43,358 bases of DNA. It comes from Treponema sp. GTDB taxonomy: Bacteria; Spirochaetota; Spirochaetia; Treponematales; Breznakiellaceae. This document shows positions 25,567-33,100 of the stretch, piece after piece. A program made the position numbers and the translations under genes. The DNA lies in contig JAISCR010000205.1 in assembly GCA_031265435.1 (NCBI GenBank), positions 1 to 43,358 on the forward strand. Direction: 5' to 3'. Every line of letters starts with the position of its first letter. Positions within the stretch are counted from its first letter, which is position 1. Under the pieces are notes generated by a model. That model was not told the origin of the DNA and made no database searches. It saw nothing but the letters and a program-made list of their open reading frames with translations.

Positions 25567-26550
25567 TTATTCAGGAATGAAACCGGGAAATAACTCCTCA
25601 ATCCGGGAGCTGAATTTTTCGGGCAGAGGCGCAGTAATACTGTGGGGCAGGGCGGGGAGCAGGATTTCCGCTTCGCCGGTTTTCAGGAACCGCCACGCAT
25701 GAAGGAAGAAGCCCCGGCCCCCGGCGCGGCCTCGATACTTCCTGTCGCCTGCCAGCGGATGTCCGTGGAAGGCAGCCTGGGCGCGAATCTGGTGGGTTCT
25801 TCCGGTTTCGATCTCCGCGCGGATAAGGCTGTATGTTCTGCCGGAGACAAGGGGCCTGACTCTTGTGACTGCCTTTTTCGGAAGATCCTCCCCCCGGCGT
25901 CCCTGTACAGATATGTGCAGCGATTGTGCGGGCCCTTCATGTATACGGCTTATGCCGCTCTCCCTGTCCCGTTCAAGATCCTCCTCCCAAAACTCTTCAT
26001 CCCCGACAAGACCCTCCACGATGGCAAGGTACTGTTTAATCAGCAGCCTTTCCCGAAGCGCCGTGCTGAAGGCCCTTGCCCCCGCAAGGCTTGTCGAAAA
26101 GGCGATGATGCCGCTTGAAGGCTTGTCGAGTCTGTGCAGGGGGCCGGGCCTGAAGGAAAGGGAAGGGGAAAGTTTCGGCGAGAGGTAGCCGCGTACCAGG
26201 GTTTCAAGGCTCTCTTTTCCGTGGCTTGCCAGTCCCGCGGGTTTGTTCAGTATGAGAAGGCCGGTATCTTCGTAGAGTATATTAAGAGGGGAACCATGCA
26301 GCACACCTTCACCTTGCAGGCCCGGTTGGGGTTCCGTAAGCGGGGAGGCTCCTTCGTTTTCCCGGCCGGGAAAGCTGATACTCTGGCCCGGCCGGATACG
26401 GGTTTCCGGCCCCGCTCTTTTGCCGTCCAGCTTTACCCGGCCCTGGCGGAGCAGGCGCTGGATGGCCGAGAGGGGAATCTCGGGCAGGGCCTTGCGGAGA
26501 ATCCGGTCAAGACGGCGGCCTGAATCATCGGGGCCCGCGCGGAGGATTAT
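25567..26550 (-). CDS. RluA-family rRNA pseudouridine synthase with S4 domain, AUA start
   Basis: It converts uridine to pseudouridine in rRNA. The first conventional start codon (GTG, 26304) would give only the catalytic domain. The same frame is open upstream and encodes a complete S4 RNA-binding domain (GRRLDRILRKALPEIPLSAI, QRLLRQGRVKLDGKRAGPE). No ATG, GTG or TTG exists between the upstream TGA and 26304. AGGGAGG (26564-26558) lies seven bases before an ATA at 26550, and ATA overlaps the nrdR stop (ATAA), the usual layout of coupled genes. I therefore place the start there (327 residues, normal for RluC/RluD). Catalytic motif HRLDKPSSGI and TGRTHQIRAQ are intact. Confidence 0.78.
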   Translation of the reverse strand: MILRAGPDDSGRRLDRILRKALPEIPLSAIQRLLRQGRVKLDGKRAGPETRIRPGQSISFPGRENEGASPLTEPQPGLQGEGVLHGSPLNILYEDTGLLILNKPAGLASHGKESLETLVRGYLSPKLSPSLSFRPGPLHRLDKPSSGIIAFSTSLAGARAFSTALRERLLIKQYLAIVEGLVGDEEFWEEDLERDRESGISRIHEGPAQSLHISVQGRRGEDLPKKAVTRVRPLVSGRTYSLIRAEIETGRTHQIRAQAAFHGHPLAGDRKYRGRAGGRGFFLHAWRFLKTGEAEILLPALPHSITAPLPEKFSSRIEELFPGFIPE

Positions 26551-27002
26551 GGACGAACCTCCCTGATTTCCCTGACAAATTCATCAAGATCCTCAAAATG
26601 CCGGTACACCGAGGCAAAGCGGATATAGGCAACCTTGTCTATGCGTTTAAGCTTGGAGAGGATCAGGTCTCCGATTACCACAGAATCAATCTCGTGGTTT
26701 ACCTTACCCATGATGGCGGATTGATCCTCCACCTCATTGACGAGGTTCTCTATGCTCATCTGGGAGACAGGCCTCTTTTCCAGCGCGCGCTGAACACCTC
26801 TTTCGATTTTTGACCTTTCAAAGGGTTCCCGCCTGCCGTCCCTTTTGATCACCATAAAATATCTGTCTTCGATACGCTCGTAGCTGGTAAAGCGGAAACC
26901 GCAGCCGTTACACTCCCTCCGCCGCCGGATCGCTTCTCCGTCGGCCAGGGTACGGGATTCAATTACCTTGTCGTCAAAACTGCCGCAATGGGGGCAACGC
27001 AT
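26547..27002 (-). CDS. nrdR: Transcriptional repressor NrdR
   Basis: A 151-residue regulator of ribonucleotide reductase genes that senses ATP/dATP. A zinc ribbon (Cys3, Cys6, Cys31, Cys34: MRCPHCGS ... RECNGCGFRFTSYER) is followed by an ATP-cone (VIKRDGRREPFERSKIERGV onward). Size and motifs are fully typical. It is transcribed with the pseudouridine synthase gene. The start codon lacks a Shine-Dalgarno and is five bases from the -10 box. No NrdR-box pair is evident nearby. Confidence 0.96.
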   Translation of the reverse strand: MRCPHCGSFDDKVIESRTLADGEAIRRRRECNGCGFRFTSYERIEDRYFMVIKRDGRREPFERSKIERGVQRALEKRPVSQMSIENLVNEVEDQSAIMGKVNHEIDSVVIGDLILSKLKRIDKVAYIRFASVYRHFEDLDEFVREIREVRP

Positions 27003-27007
27003 ACCTG

Positions 27008-27036
27008 ACTATACCATGAAACCGTCAAAACCGCAA
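27008..27036 (-). promoter_or_regulatory. Promoter of nrdR
   Basis: Minus strand: TTGCGG (27036-27031), 17-base spacer, TATAGT (27013-27008), with five bases to the ATG. Confidence 0.5.
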
Positions 27037-27216
27037 CAGCTTTATCCCAAAATACCCACGAGTCTCTGTATACGAGTCTAATAAAAATCGTCAACAAAAG
27101 TTATTGTTGAAACCTTGCCGCGTGTAAAATAAAAAGAAATAAAACAGTATTCCGGTATATTCGCATAACCCAAATAATTCTTTTCAACCGTTTGAGCGTT
27201 TGGGAATTCCTTCAAT

Positions 27217-27322
27217 CAGCAATTCTCCATCTAAAATAACCACAAACTACTCGAACGAAAGAGGAAGAGATTACCACAAAAAGTCGAAGAAGTCGAAGAA
27301 GTTTTTTAATGGAGAATTGCTG
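27217..27322. repeat. Short inverted-repeat element (possible MITE)
   Basis: CAGCAATTCTCCAT (27217-27230) and its perfect complement (27309-27322) enclose 78 bases; with one bulge the match extends into TAAAA on the inner side. Inside lies GTCGAAGAA repeated in tandem (27283-27300) and, on the minus strand, a sequence resembling the repeat at 29250-29330. No clear target-site duplication is seen. Confidence 0.5.
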
Positions 27323-27472
27323 TCTTTCTCCTTTTCCCTCCGAAACGTCTAAATTGCTGATAAATCAAGTCAGGAAAGGGAAAAAAGGGCCTGAAATGAC
27401 GCCTTGAAAGACTGGCCGGTACGGACGGAAGGGGGTATCCGTACGAAAATTTTCCGAATTTTTGTGTTTTTC

Positions 27473-27501
27473 TTGACGAAATTAAAAAACGGATGTATAT
27501 T
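27473..27501 (+). promoter_or_regulatory. Promoter of the radical SAM/lipoprotein operon
   Basis: TTGACG (27473-27478), 17-base spacer, TATATT (27496-27501): ten of twelve consensus bases. The first ATG (27509) is seven bases downstream. Confidence 0.7.
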
Positions 27502-27508
27502 AATCTTT

Positions 27509-27616
27509 ATGAATGGTGTATGGTACCAGTGCTTTTTCCGACAGCGAACTATCAGCGGAGGTAAGCGAGACAATACCGTAAAAACTGTTGACGGCAAGGG
27601 GGGCAGATGCGGTTAA
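27509..27616 (+). CDS. Small ORF (35 residues) opening the radical SAM operon
   Basis: A basic peptide beginning MNGVWYQCFFRQRTISGGKR and ending GGRCG, with two cysteines and several glycines. There is no Shine-Dalgarno; the ATG is seven bases from the -10 box, so translation would be leaderless. Its last codons contain the GGGGGG ribosome-binding site of the next ORF, with which it overlaps by 10 bases. It could be a leader peptide coupling translation, a peptide substrate of the radical SAM enzyme, or chance. I do not recognise it. Confidence 0.35.
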   Translation: MNGVWYQCFFRQRTISGGKRDNTVKTVDGKGGRCG

Positions 27617-27684
27617 AATTGAAAATTATGGTTTTCTTTTTTGGCCTGGTGATATGCGGATGTAAAATGAAGGAAATTTCATGA
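27607..27684 (+). CDS. Small lipoprotein-like ORF (25 residues)
   Basis: The peptide begins MRLKLKIMVFFFGLVICGC: positive N-terminus, hydrophobic core and a lipobox-like ICGC, followed by only six residues. AAGGGGGG stands a few bases before the ATG, and its TGA overlaps the next ATG (ATGA, 27681-27684). GAAGGA within it is the ribosome-binding site of the lipoprotein gene. It may be a tiny lysis/entericidin-like lipopeptide, a coupling leader, or the decayed signal peptide of another lipoprotein. Confidence 0.45.
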   Translation: MRLKLKIMVFFFGLVICGCKMKEIS

Positions 27685-28064
27685 AACTGACGAAAGAAAC
27701 CGGCCGTAAGATTTTAAGAAAAATTTACACCGGATTAGGATTAACTACTGTAGCGCTGGTATTCCAGGCATGTTATGGAACCCCTATAGGACTGGACGTT
27801 CTGGTACGGGGCACTGTAAAATCGAAAACAACCAATGACCCGATTGAGGGAATAAAAATCTCGGTTAAGGATATGTATCAATATGAGCTAACGGATAACA
27901 CCGGTAAATTTCAGTTCTATGTCCCGCAGGATGAAATTTGCGTCATACAATTGGAGGACATTGACGGCACGGAAAACGGTTCATATTTATCAACGGAAAT
28001 TTCTGTCGATTTGTCAAAAGATAAAATGGACCTGGGAGATGTATTCTTGGATGATGCCGAATAA
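27681..28064 (+). CDS. Putative lipoprotein of the rSAM/lipoprotein system
   Basis: A 127-residue protein with a signal sequence and a lipobox-like QACYGTP (Cys31). The CYGTP start of the mature part is typical of the small lipoproteins that accompany a dedicated radical SAM enzyme in Bacteroidetes and some spirochaetes (NCBI/TIGRFAM families named lipo_with_rSAM, from memory). The mature region (VRGTVKSKTTNDPIEGIKISVKD ... GKFQFYVP) matches a carboxypeptidase-regulatory-like beta-sandwich, and the tail is acidic (DLGDVFLDDAE). It should sit on the periplasmic face of a membrane. The radical SAM gene starts inside its last codons. Whether it is the enzyme's substrate is unknown. Confidence 0.78.
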   Translation: MKLTKETGRKILRKIYTGLGLTTVALVFQACYGTPIGLDVLVRGTVKSKTTNDPIEGIKISVKDMYQYELTDNTGKFQFYVPQDEICVIQLEDIDGTENGSYLSTEISVDLSKDKMDLGDVFLDDAE

Positions 28065-29109
28065 AGTTTTACTCTATCTGCATCGTCTATTTAAACAGAA
28101 TGAAACAAAATTACATGAATTAAATTATCTGTTCTGGGAATGTACCCAACGGTGTAATTTGGCGTGTTTGCATTGCGGATCGGATTGTACCTCCGATTCC
28201 ACGATACCTGATATGCCCTTTAACGATTTTTTGCAGGCTATACTGCCCATAAAGAAAATGTATAAGGAGAATGTCATAACAATAGCAATAACGGGCGGAG
28301 AACCGCTGTTGCGGAAAGATCTGGTTTTGTGCGGCAAAACTTTACGGGAACACGGTTTTCGCTGGGGAATTGTTACCAATGGGTATGGTTATACCTTTGA
28401 TATTCACGCCAGACTGCTCGCGGCGGGGATGAGGACGGTAACCCTAAGTCTTGACGGACTTGAAAACAGTCATAATTGGCTCAGGTCAAACAAAAAAAGT
28501 TTTGAAAATGCGGTTAAGGCATTGGATTTGATTGTATCTTCAAAAGGCTTGACCTATGATGTTGTTACGTGCGTTAATCGAAAAAATATTAGTGAGCTTT
28601 CCGATCTTAAAGAATTTTTGATTTCAAAAAAGGTAAAAGCGTGGCGGCTGTTTACCATAGCGCCTATTGGAAGGGCTGTAAACAATAATGATATGATATT
28701 AACATCCAATGAATTAAAACAGTTGATGGATTTTATTGTCCTCTCTCGTATAAAAAGTGACATTGATGTTAAATTTAGCTGTGAGGCATATGTTGGAAAA
28801 TATGAAAAACGAGTACGGGATTCCTATTTTTTTTGTCATGCGGGAATAAATATAGCTTCAGTACTGATAGACGGATCAATATCGGCGTGTCCAAATATCA
28901 ACCGAAATTTTGTGCAAGGGAATATTTACACTGACAATTTTCCGGAAGTATGGAATAATCGGTTTGAGATTATGAGAAATCGTAATTGGATGAAGGCAGG
29001 AATTTGTACAGATTGTACAGATTATAAAAATTGCAATGGCGGCGCCATGCATCTATGGAATGAAAAAAGAGATACGATAATGACTTGTATAAATAAAACG
29101 ATTAAATAA
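28051..29109 (+). CDS. SPASM-type radical SAM enzyme of the rSAM/lipoprotein system
   Basis: About 352 residues. The radical SAM motif is CNLACLHC (Cys35, 39, 42) in the context LNYLFWECTQRCNLACLHCGSDCT. ITGGEPLLRKD is the SAM-binding GGEP, with TLSLDG further on. The C-terminus has a SPASM-like set of cysteines (CHAGINIASVLIDGSISACPN, then CTDCTDYKNC and a final TC), which would hold auxiliary Fe-S clusters as in peptide-modifying enzymes. The longer frame from 27919 lies inside the lipoprotein gene; ATG 28051 or 28054 is more likely, giving a 14-base overlap. The matching family from memory is rSAM_w_lipo. Base composition is much more AT-rich than the neighbours. Confidence 0.85.
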   Translation: MMPNKVLLYLHRLFKQNETKLHELNYLFWECTQRCNLACLHCGSDCTSDSTIPDMPFNDFLQAILPIKKMYKENVITIAITGGEPLLRKDLVLCGKTLREHGFRWGIVTNGYGYTFDIHARLLAAGMRTVTLSLDGLENSHNWLRSNKKSFENAVKALDLIVSSKGLTYDVVTCVNRKNISELSDLKEFLISKKVKAWRLFTIAPIGRAVNNNDMILTSNELKQLMDFIVLSRIKSDIDVKFSCEAYVGKYEKRVRDSYFFCHAGINIASVLIDGSISACPNINRNFVQGNIYTDNFPEVWNNRFEIMRNRNWMKAGICTDCTDYKNCNGGAMHLWNEKRDTIMTCINKTIK

Positions 29110-29361
29110 TTCCCGAATCCGTATAAAACACCACCAAAGGATGTAACGCATGATTGAGAAATAAGCTTATCCAAAGAGGGCTTATAAAACCGCCGTGAAC
29201 TCCATGGCAAAAAATTCTTCATTTCATTCGCAAGCCCGCCTTCCTCTTAAAACTTTTTCGACTTCTTTGACTTCGCGGTAAAGATTCCCCTTCTTTCCTC
29301 CGTAAAATTCCGTGGTAAAAATTCTTCTTTATCCGGGATTCCTGTTCGCCTTCTTTTTATA
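29110..29361. repeat. Degenerate repeat array downstream of the radical SAM gene
   Basis: No gene lies between the radical SAM stop and the next promoter. Two similar units are visible: CCGCCGTGAACTCCATGGC with AAAAAATTCTTC (about 29190-29222) and CCTCCGTAAAATTCCGTGGT with AAAAATTCTTC (about 29298-29329). TCGACTTCTTTGACTT (29258-29273) differs at one base from TCGACTTCTTCGACTT read on the minus strand inside the element at 27217-27322. The repeats are thus in opposite orientation on the two sides of the island. Confidence 0.5.
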
Positions 29362-29390
29362 TTGCTTTATTCTCCTCCGGCTGTTATGAT
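29362..29390 (+). promoter_or_regulatory. Promoter of the glycosyltransferase gene
   Basis: TTGCTT (29362-29367), 17-base spacer, TATGAT (29385-29390), followed by a 31-base leader with GGAGG. Confidence 0.5.
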
Positions 29391-29421
29391 AAATAAATAC
29401 AGATCGAAGCGGAGGTTCATG

Positions 29422-30588
29422 ATGAAAATAGGTATTGATACCTTCGCCTGCGACAGCGGTAAAACCGGAATCGGCCTCTGTCTCAAGGAATTTTTAAAAC
29501 GGATTCCGCCTTCCGGCGCGAATTATGAGCTTTTTGGCTGGGAATATGACCGCTTTACCTATAGTGAGGACGCGCCGGCCCTGGATTTTGTGCCGCAATG
29601 TTTTGTAAAGGGTACGACTGCCAATTCACTATGGCATATCTTCAAGTATCCCGATTTTGCCTCAAGCCGTTCCTACAACGCCTGTCTCTTTCCCGCGGCC
29701 CACAGACGCCTGCCCAATGCTTCCCCCTGTCCCACCATCGGCATAGTTCACGACATGGCGGCCTACTACGGAACCCGTAAAACGCGCAGGCATCTGGGAG
29801 CCGTTATCAGGATGATGCTTCCCAGCGCGCTCCGCCGGCTGGACAGGATCATTGCGGTGAGTAACTTTGTCAAACAGGAGCTGGTTGAACTGGCCGGAGT
29901 AAATGAAAACCGTATTGAGGTGATTCCAAACGGGATAGATCACTCAAATTTTTATCCGCGGCCCATAAATGACGAAGCGGTGGTGCTTATCCAGCCTTTC
30001 AGTTTCAACCGGCCCTATATTCTCTATACTTCCCGGCTCGATCACCCCATAAAAAACCATGTTACCCTGATAAAGGCCTTTGGAATTTTCAAGGAAAGGA
30101 CAAAATTCCCCCACCGTCTGGTATTGGCCGGAGCGGAAGCCCACGGCGCCGAAAAGGTAAGGGAAACCGCCGAGGCTTCGGCCTACAGGGGCGACATCTT
30201 TTTTACCGGACACTTCCCTCCAAAGAGCCTTCCGGAACTCTACTCCGGCGCCGACATGGTGGTTTTTCCTTCAATGTATGAAGGCTTCGGCATGGGTGTT
30301 CTTGAAGCCATGGCAAGCGGGGTTCCCGTGGCCTGCGCCAGGGCAGCCTCTCTCCTGGAAGCCGCGGAACACGCCGCCCTCTACTTTGATCCGCTGGACG
30401 CGGAAGACATGGCGGACAGGATGGTGAGCCTCGCAACCGACCGTGAACTTGCCTCGGAGTGCCGCCGTCTGGGTCTGGAGCGTGTAAAGGAGTTTTCCTG
30501 GGATCGTTCCGCGGAACGGATTTTGGCGGTTATTCTGGAGACCGCCGGCGTGGTTTCCCGGCCGTATAAGACTTCCGCGGAGTCTTGA
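29422..30588 (+). CDS. Glycosyltransferase family 4 (GT-B fold)
   Basis: A 388-residue GT4 enzyme that transfers a sugar from a nucleotide donor, probably to lipid-linked or envelope glycans at the inner membrane surface. The N-terminal MKIGIDTFACDSGKTGIG acceptor-side loop, IAVSNFVKQEL, and the donor-binding signature FPSMYEGFGMGVLEAMASGVPV with its E-x7-E pair are clear. An ATG at 29419 is too near GGAGG, so 29422 (six bases) is preferred. The last 59 bases overlap the convergent end of lon. Confidence 0.87.
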   Translation: MKIGIDTFACDSGKTGIGLCLKEFLKRIPPSGANYELFGWEYDRFTYSEDAPALDFVPQCFVKGTTANSLWHIFKYPDFASSRSYNACLFPAAHRRLPNASPCPTIGIVHDMAAYYGTRKTRRHLGAVIRMMLPSALRRLDRIIAVSNFVKQELVELAGVNENRIEVIPNGIDHSNFYPRPINDEAVVLIQPFSFNRPYILYTSRLDHPIKNHVTLIKAFGIFKERTKFPHRLVLAGAEAHGAEKVRETAEASAYRGDIFFTGHFPPKSLPELYSGADMVVFPSMYEGFGMGVLEAMASGVPVACARAASLLEAAEHAALYFDPLDAEDMADRMVSLATDRELASECRRLGLERVKEFSWDRSAERILAVILETAGVVSRPYKTSAES

Positions 30589-33100
30589 GAATACCAGGCT
30601 CAAAGAGAATGGCGAAAGCGTCATTGGCCCTCTCCACAAAGTCCGCCTTGAGCGCACTGCGGATATCTTTATCCAGCTCTTCCCAGTCTTCCCTGTTTTC
30701 CAGGGGGAGCAGTACCCGTTCAATGCCGTTCCTTATGGCGGCAAGGAGCTTCTCCTTAAGCCCCCCGATGGGGAGTATCCTGCCTGTCAGGGTAAGTTCC
30801 CCGGTCATGGCAATGCCCGGCAAGGGTGCTTTCCGGCAGAGCGTGGAAAGGAGGGAAGAGGCCAGGGTTATCCCCGCGGAGGGCCCGTCTTTTGGTATGG
30901 CCCCTTCCGGCACATGGATATGAAAATCGTTTTTCCCAATATCCTTGAAGCAGAAATGATAGTTATCCTGCACACTGCGGAGGTAAGAGAGGGCAATCCG
31001 GGCGCTTTCCTTCATCACGTCTCCCAAATTTCCGGTGATGATTAAATCTCCGCTGCCGGGGAAACGGCTGGTCTCCACAGGCAGCATGGCCCCGCCTGTT
31101 TCAGTCCATGCAAGACCGTATGTAACCCCGATCCGGGCTTCCTTGAATACCACATCGTTTTTGTACTTCCTCCGGCCCAGAAGCTTTTCAAGATCCCCTT
31201 TTGAGATAATCTTTTTGAAGGAGCCGATCGGTTTACTTTTGCCTTTGGAAAGTTCCCCTTCCTTGCCCGCATCTTCGCCCAGGGGTTCGGCTTCATGTTG
31301 CGGAACGGGCCGTTCTATTCTGTAGCCTCTTTTTACCGCATCCCTGGCAATACGGCGGATACAGCGGGCAATCTCCCGTTCCAGGTTCCGTACCCCCGAT
31401 TCCATGGTCCAGTGCCGGATTATTTCCAGCAACGCGTCATCCCTGATGCTGATCTGCGCATCGCTAAGACCATTTTCCTCAAGCTCCTTGGGAAAGAGAA
31501 ACTGTTTCGCTATCGAAAGTTTTTCGTTTTCCCCGTAACCGGGTATCTCAATAATCTCCATCCGGTCCAAAAGGGGGTAGGGGATTCCATAGAGTGAATT
31601 CGCGGTAGTGATGAAAAGCACTTTGGACAGATCGTAGGCCAGTTCCAGATAGTGATCGGTAAAACTTGAATTCTGTTCCGGATCCAGCACCTCAAGCAGG
31701 GCGGAGGCAGGATCTCCCCGGAAGTCGCTGGAAAGCTTGTCGATTTCATCCAGCAGAAACACGGGGTTCATCGTCCTGACTTTCCGCATGGACTGAATGA
31801 TCTTCCCCGGCAGGGATCCCACATAGGTCTTGCGGTGGCCCCGGATTTCGGCCTCGTCCCGTACTCCGCCCAGGGAGATCCGTACAAACCGGCGGCCCAA
31901 AGACCGCGCCACCGACTTCCCGAGGCTTGTCTTCCCCGTTCCCGGCGGCCCCACAAAGCAGAGAATGGGCCCGCGGACAGCCGCCTTTTCATTGCTGCCC
32001 CCGGAAAGCTGCCGTACCGCAATGAATTCCAGAATGCGTTCCTTAGCCTTCTTCATGCCGAAGTGGTCCTCGTCAAGGATTTTTTCCGCTTCCGAAAGTT
32101 CAATGGAATCGGGACTGTACTCGCTCCAGGGGAGGTCTGCCAGCCATTCAAGGTAACCGCGCAGAACTCCCGCCTCGGGGGAAAGCGGCTGGAGTTTACG
32201 GATCCTTTTTATTTCTTTCCGGGCCTTTTCCAGCACTTCCTCTCCGGGATTCTTTGCCAGTAAGGCCTTTTCTATTTCTTCAAATTCATCAACCGCGTCT
32301 TCCTTGCCCAGTTCCTTGTTGATCTCCCGGAGTTGTTCATTGAGGAAGTATTCCCGCTGATTCCGTTCCATCCGGCTTTTTACCTTGCCGGAAATGTTTC
32401 TCTGAATTCCAAAGATCTCATTTTCCGCTTCAAGGCTTTCAAGAACGGCGATAAGCCTGTCCCGGGGATCTTCAATGCCGATAAGCGCCAGTTTCCTCTC
32501 CACCCGTACCGCAAGGGAATTGCAGACAAGGTTGCAAAGCCGTTCCGGGTTTTCGCTCCGTTCAGCCGCGGAGATCGTTTCGGTTGAGATTTTTTTTGAA
32601 AGTTCAGCATACTGGGCAAAGGATTTCTGTACAGCCCTCATCAGGGCTTCTGTTTCCGAATCGAGAGACTCTCCGCTTTTTACAGCCTTGAAGGGCTTGA
32701 CCCAGACTCTGACGTGCTCCCTGTCTTCTTCGGCATTGACCACGAGCCCCCTGTATTCTCCCTGCAGTACAATCCGGAAACCGCCGTCCGGAAGCCGCAA
32801 ATGCTGGACGATCCGTACCACCGTTCCTGCCGGAGAAGTACTGTTGTCTTCTTTGGACTTTGTAGAGGCGGCAAAGAGCCTCAGTTCCTGCCGCAGGGCT
32901 GTTTCAACGGCAAGAACTCCCGGCTTCTGGGTTATAAAAAGCGGAGTTACCGTGTTGGGAAAGAGAACCAGTTCTTTCAAGGGGAGGAGGGGAAAGGATT
33001 CGGTAAGGGTCGCGGCGTTACTGTCGCCCAGAATATTCAGGGCGAGGCTGCCGGTTTTTCCCTTTAATGCGGAAAAGAACTGTGAGACACCGCCTTTCAT
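30530..33100 (-). CDS. lon: ATP-dependent protease Lon
   Basis: An 856-residue LonA protease that degrades damaged and regulatory proteins. The N-terminal LAN domain begins at [23 protein letters not shown]+ motifs follow: Walker A GPPGTGKT (384-391) and Walker [10 protein letters not shown]. The Ser-Lys dyad is Ser741 in KDGPSAG and Lys784 in [11 protein letters not shown] hydrophilic linker of about 35 residues (about 600-635) precedes the protease domain. Its ATG overlaps the clpX stop by four bases, so lon is the last gene of a tig-clpP-clpX-lon operon. Confidence 0.97.
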   Translation of the reverse strand: MKGGVSQFFSALKGKTGSLALNILGDSNAATLTESFPLLPLKELVLFPNTVTPLFITQKPGVLAVETALRQELRLFAASTKSKEDNSTSPAGTVVRIVQHLRLPDGGFRIVLQGEYRGLVVNAEEDREHVRVWVKPFKAVKSGESLDSETEALMRAVQKSFAQYAELSKKISTETISAAERSENPERLCNLVCNSLAVRVERKLALIGIEDPRDRLIAVLESLEAENEIFGIQRNISGKVKSRMERNQREYFLNEQLREINKELGKEDAVDEFEEIEKALLAKNPGEEVLEKARKEIKRIRKLQPLSPEAGVLRGYLEWLADLPWSEYSPDSIELSEAEKILDEDHFGMKKAKERILEFIAVRQLSGGSNEKAAVRGPILCFVGPPGTGKTSLGKSVARSLGRRFVRISLGGVRDEAEIRGHRKTYVGSLPGKIIQSMRKVRTMNPVFLLDEIDKLSSDFRGDPASALLEVLDPEQNSSFTDHYLELAYDLSKVLFITTANSLYGIPYPLLDRMEIIEIPGYGENEKLSIAKQFLFPKELEENGLSDAQISIRDDALLEIIRHWTMESGVRNLEREIARCIRRIARDAVKRGYRIERPVPQHEAEPLGEDAGKEGELSKGKSKPIGSFKKIISKGDLEKLLGRRKYKNDVVFKEARIGVTYGLAWTETGGAMLPVETSRFPGSGDLIITGNLGDVMKESARIALSYLRSVQDNYHFCFKDIGKNDFHIHVPEGAIPKDGPSAGITLASSLLSTLCRKAPLPGIAMTGELTLTGRILPIGGLKEKLLAAIRNGIERVLLPLENREDWEELDKDIRSALKADFVERANDAFAILFEPGILKTPRKSYTAGKPRRRSPE

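Larger units (their letters stand above)
27003..27472. other. 470-base AT-rich non-coding region
   Basis: Between nrdR and the radical SAM island no credible gene is visible. It holds the nrdR promoter at its left edge, a short inverted-repeat element (27217-27322) with a 9-base tandem repeat inside, and an AT-rich run ending in the promoter at 27473. GGTACGGACGG and GGTATCCGTACG near 27418-27444 can pair partly (CGTAC/GTACG). Confidence 0.5.

Noticed and set aside
27404-27508. Extension of the 35-residue ORF to 70 codons
   Set aside because: The extension starts upstream of the promoter and spans it, so it could not be part of that transcript.
27919-28050. Long N-terminal extension of the radical SAM enzyme
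   Set aside because: It lies wholly inside the lipoprotein gene in another frame, gives an unnatural peptide and lacks a ribosome-binding site; 28051/28054 matches the expected N-terminus.
29185-29330. CRISPR array
   Set aside because: The repeats are degenerate, only two or three units, without regular spacers or cas genes.
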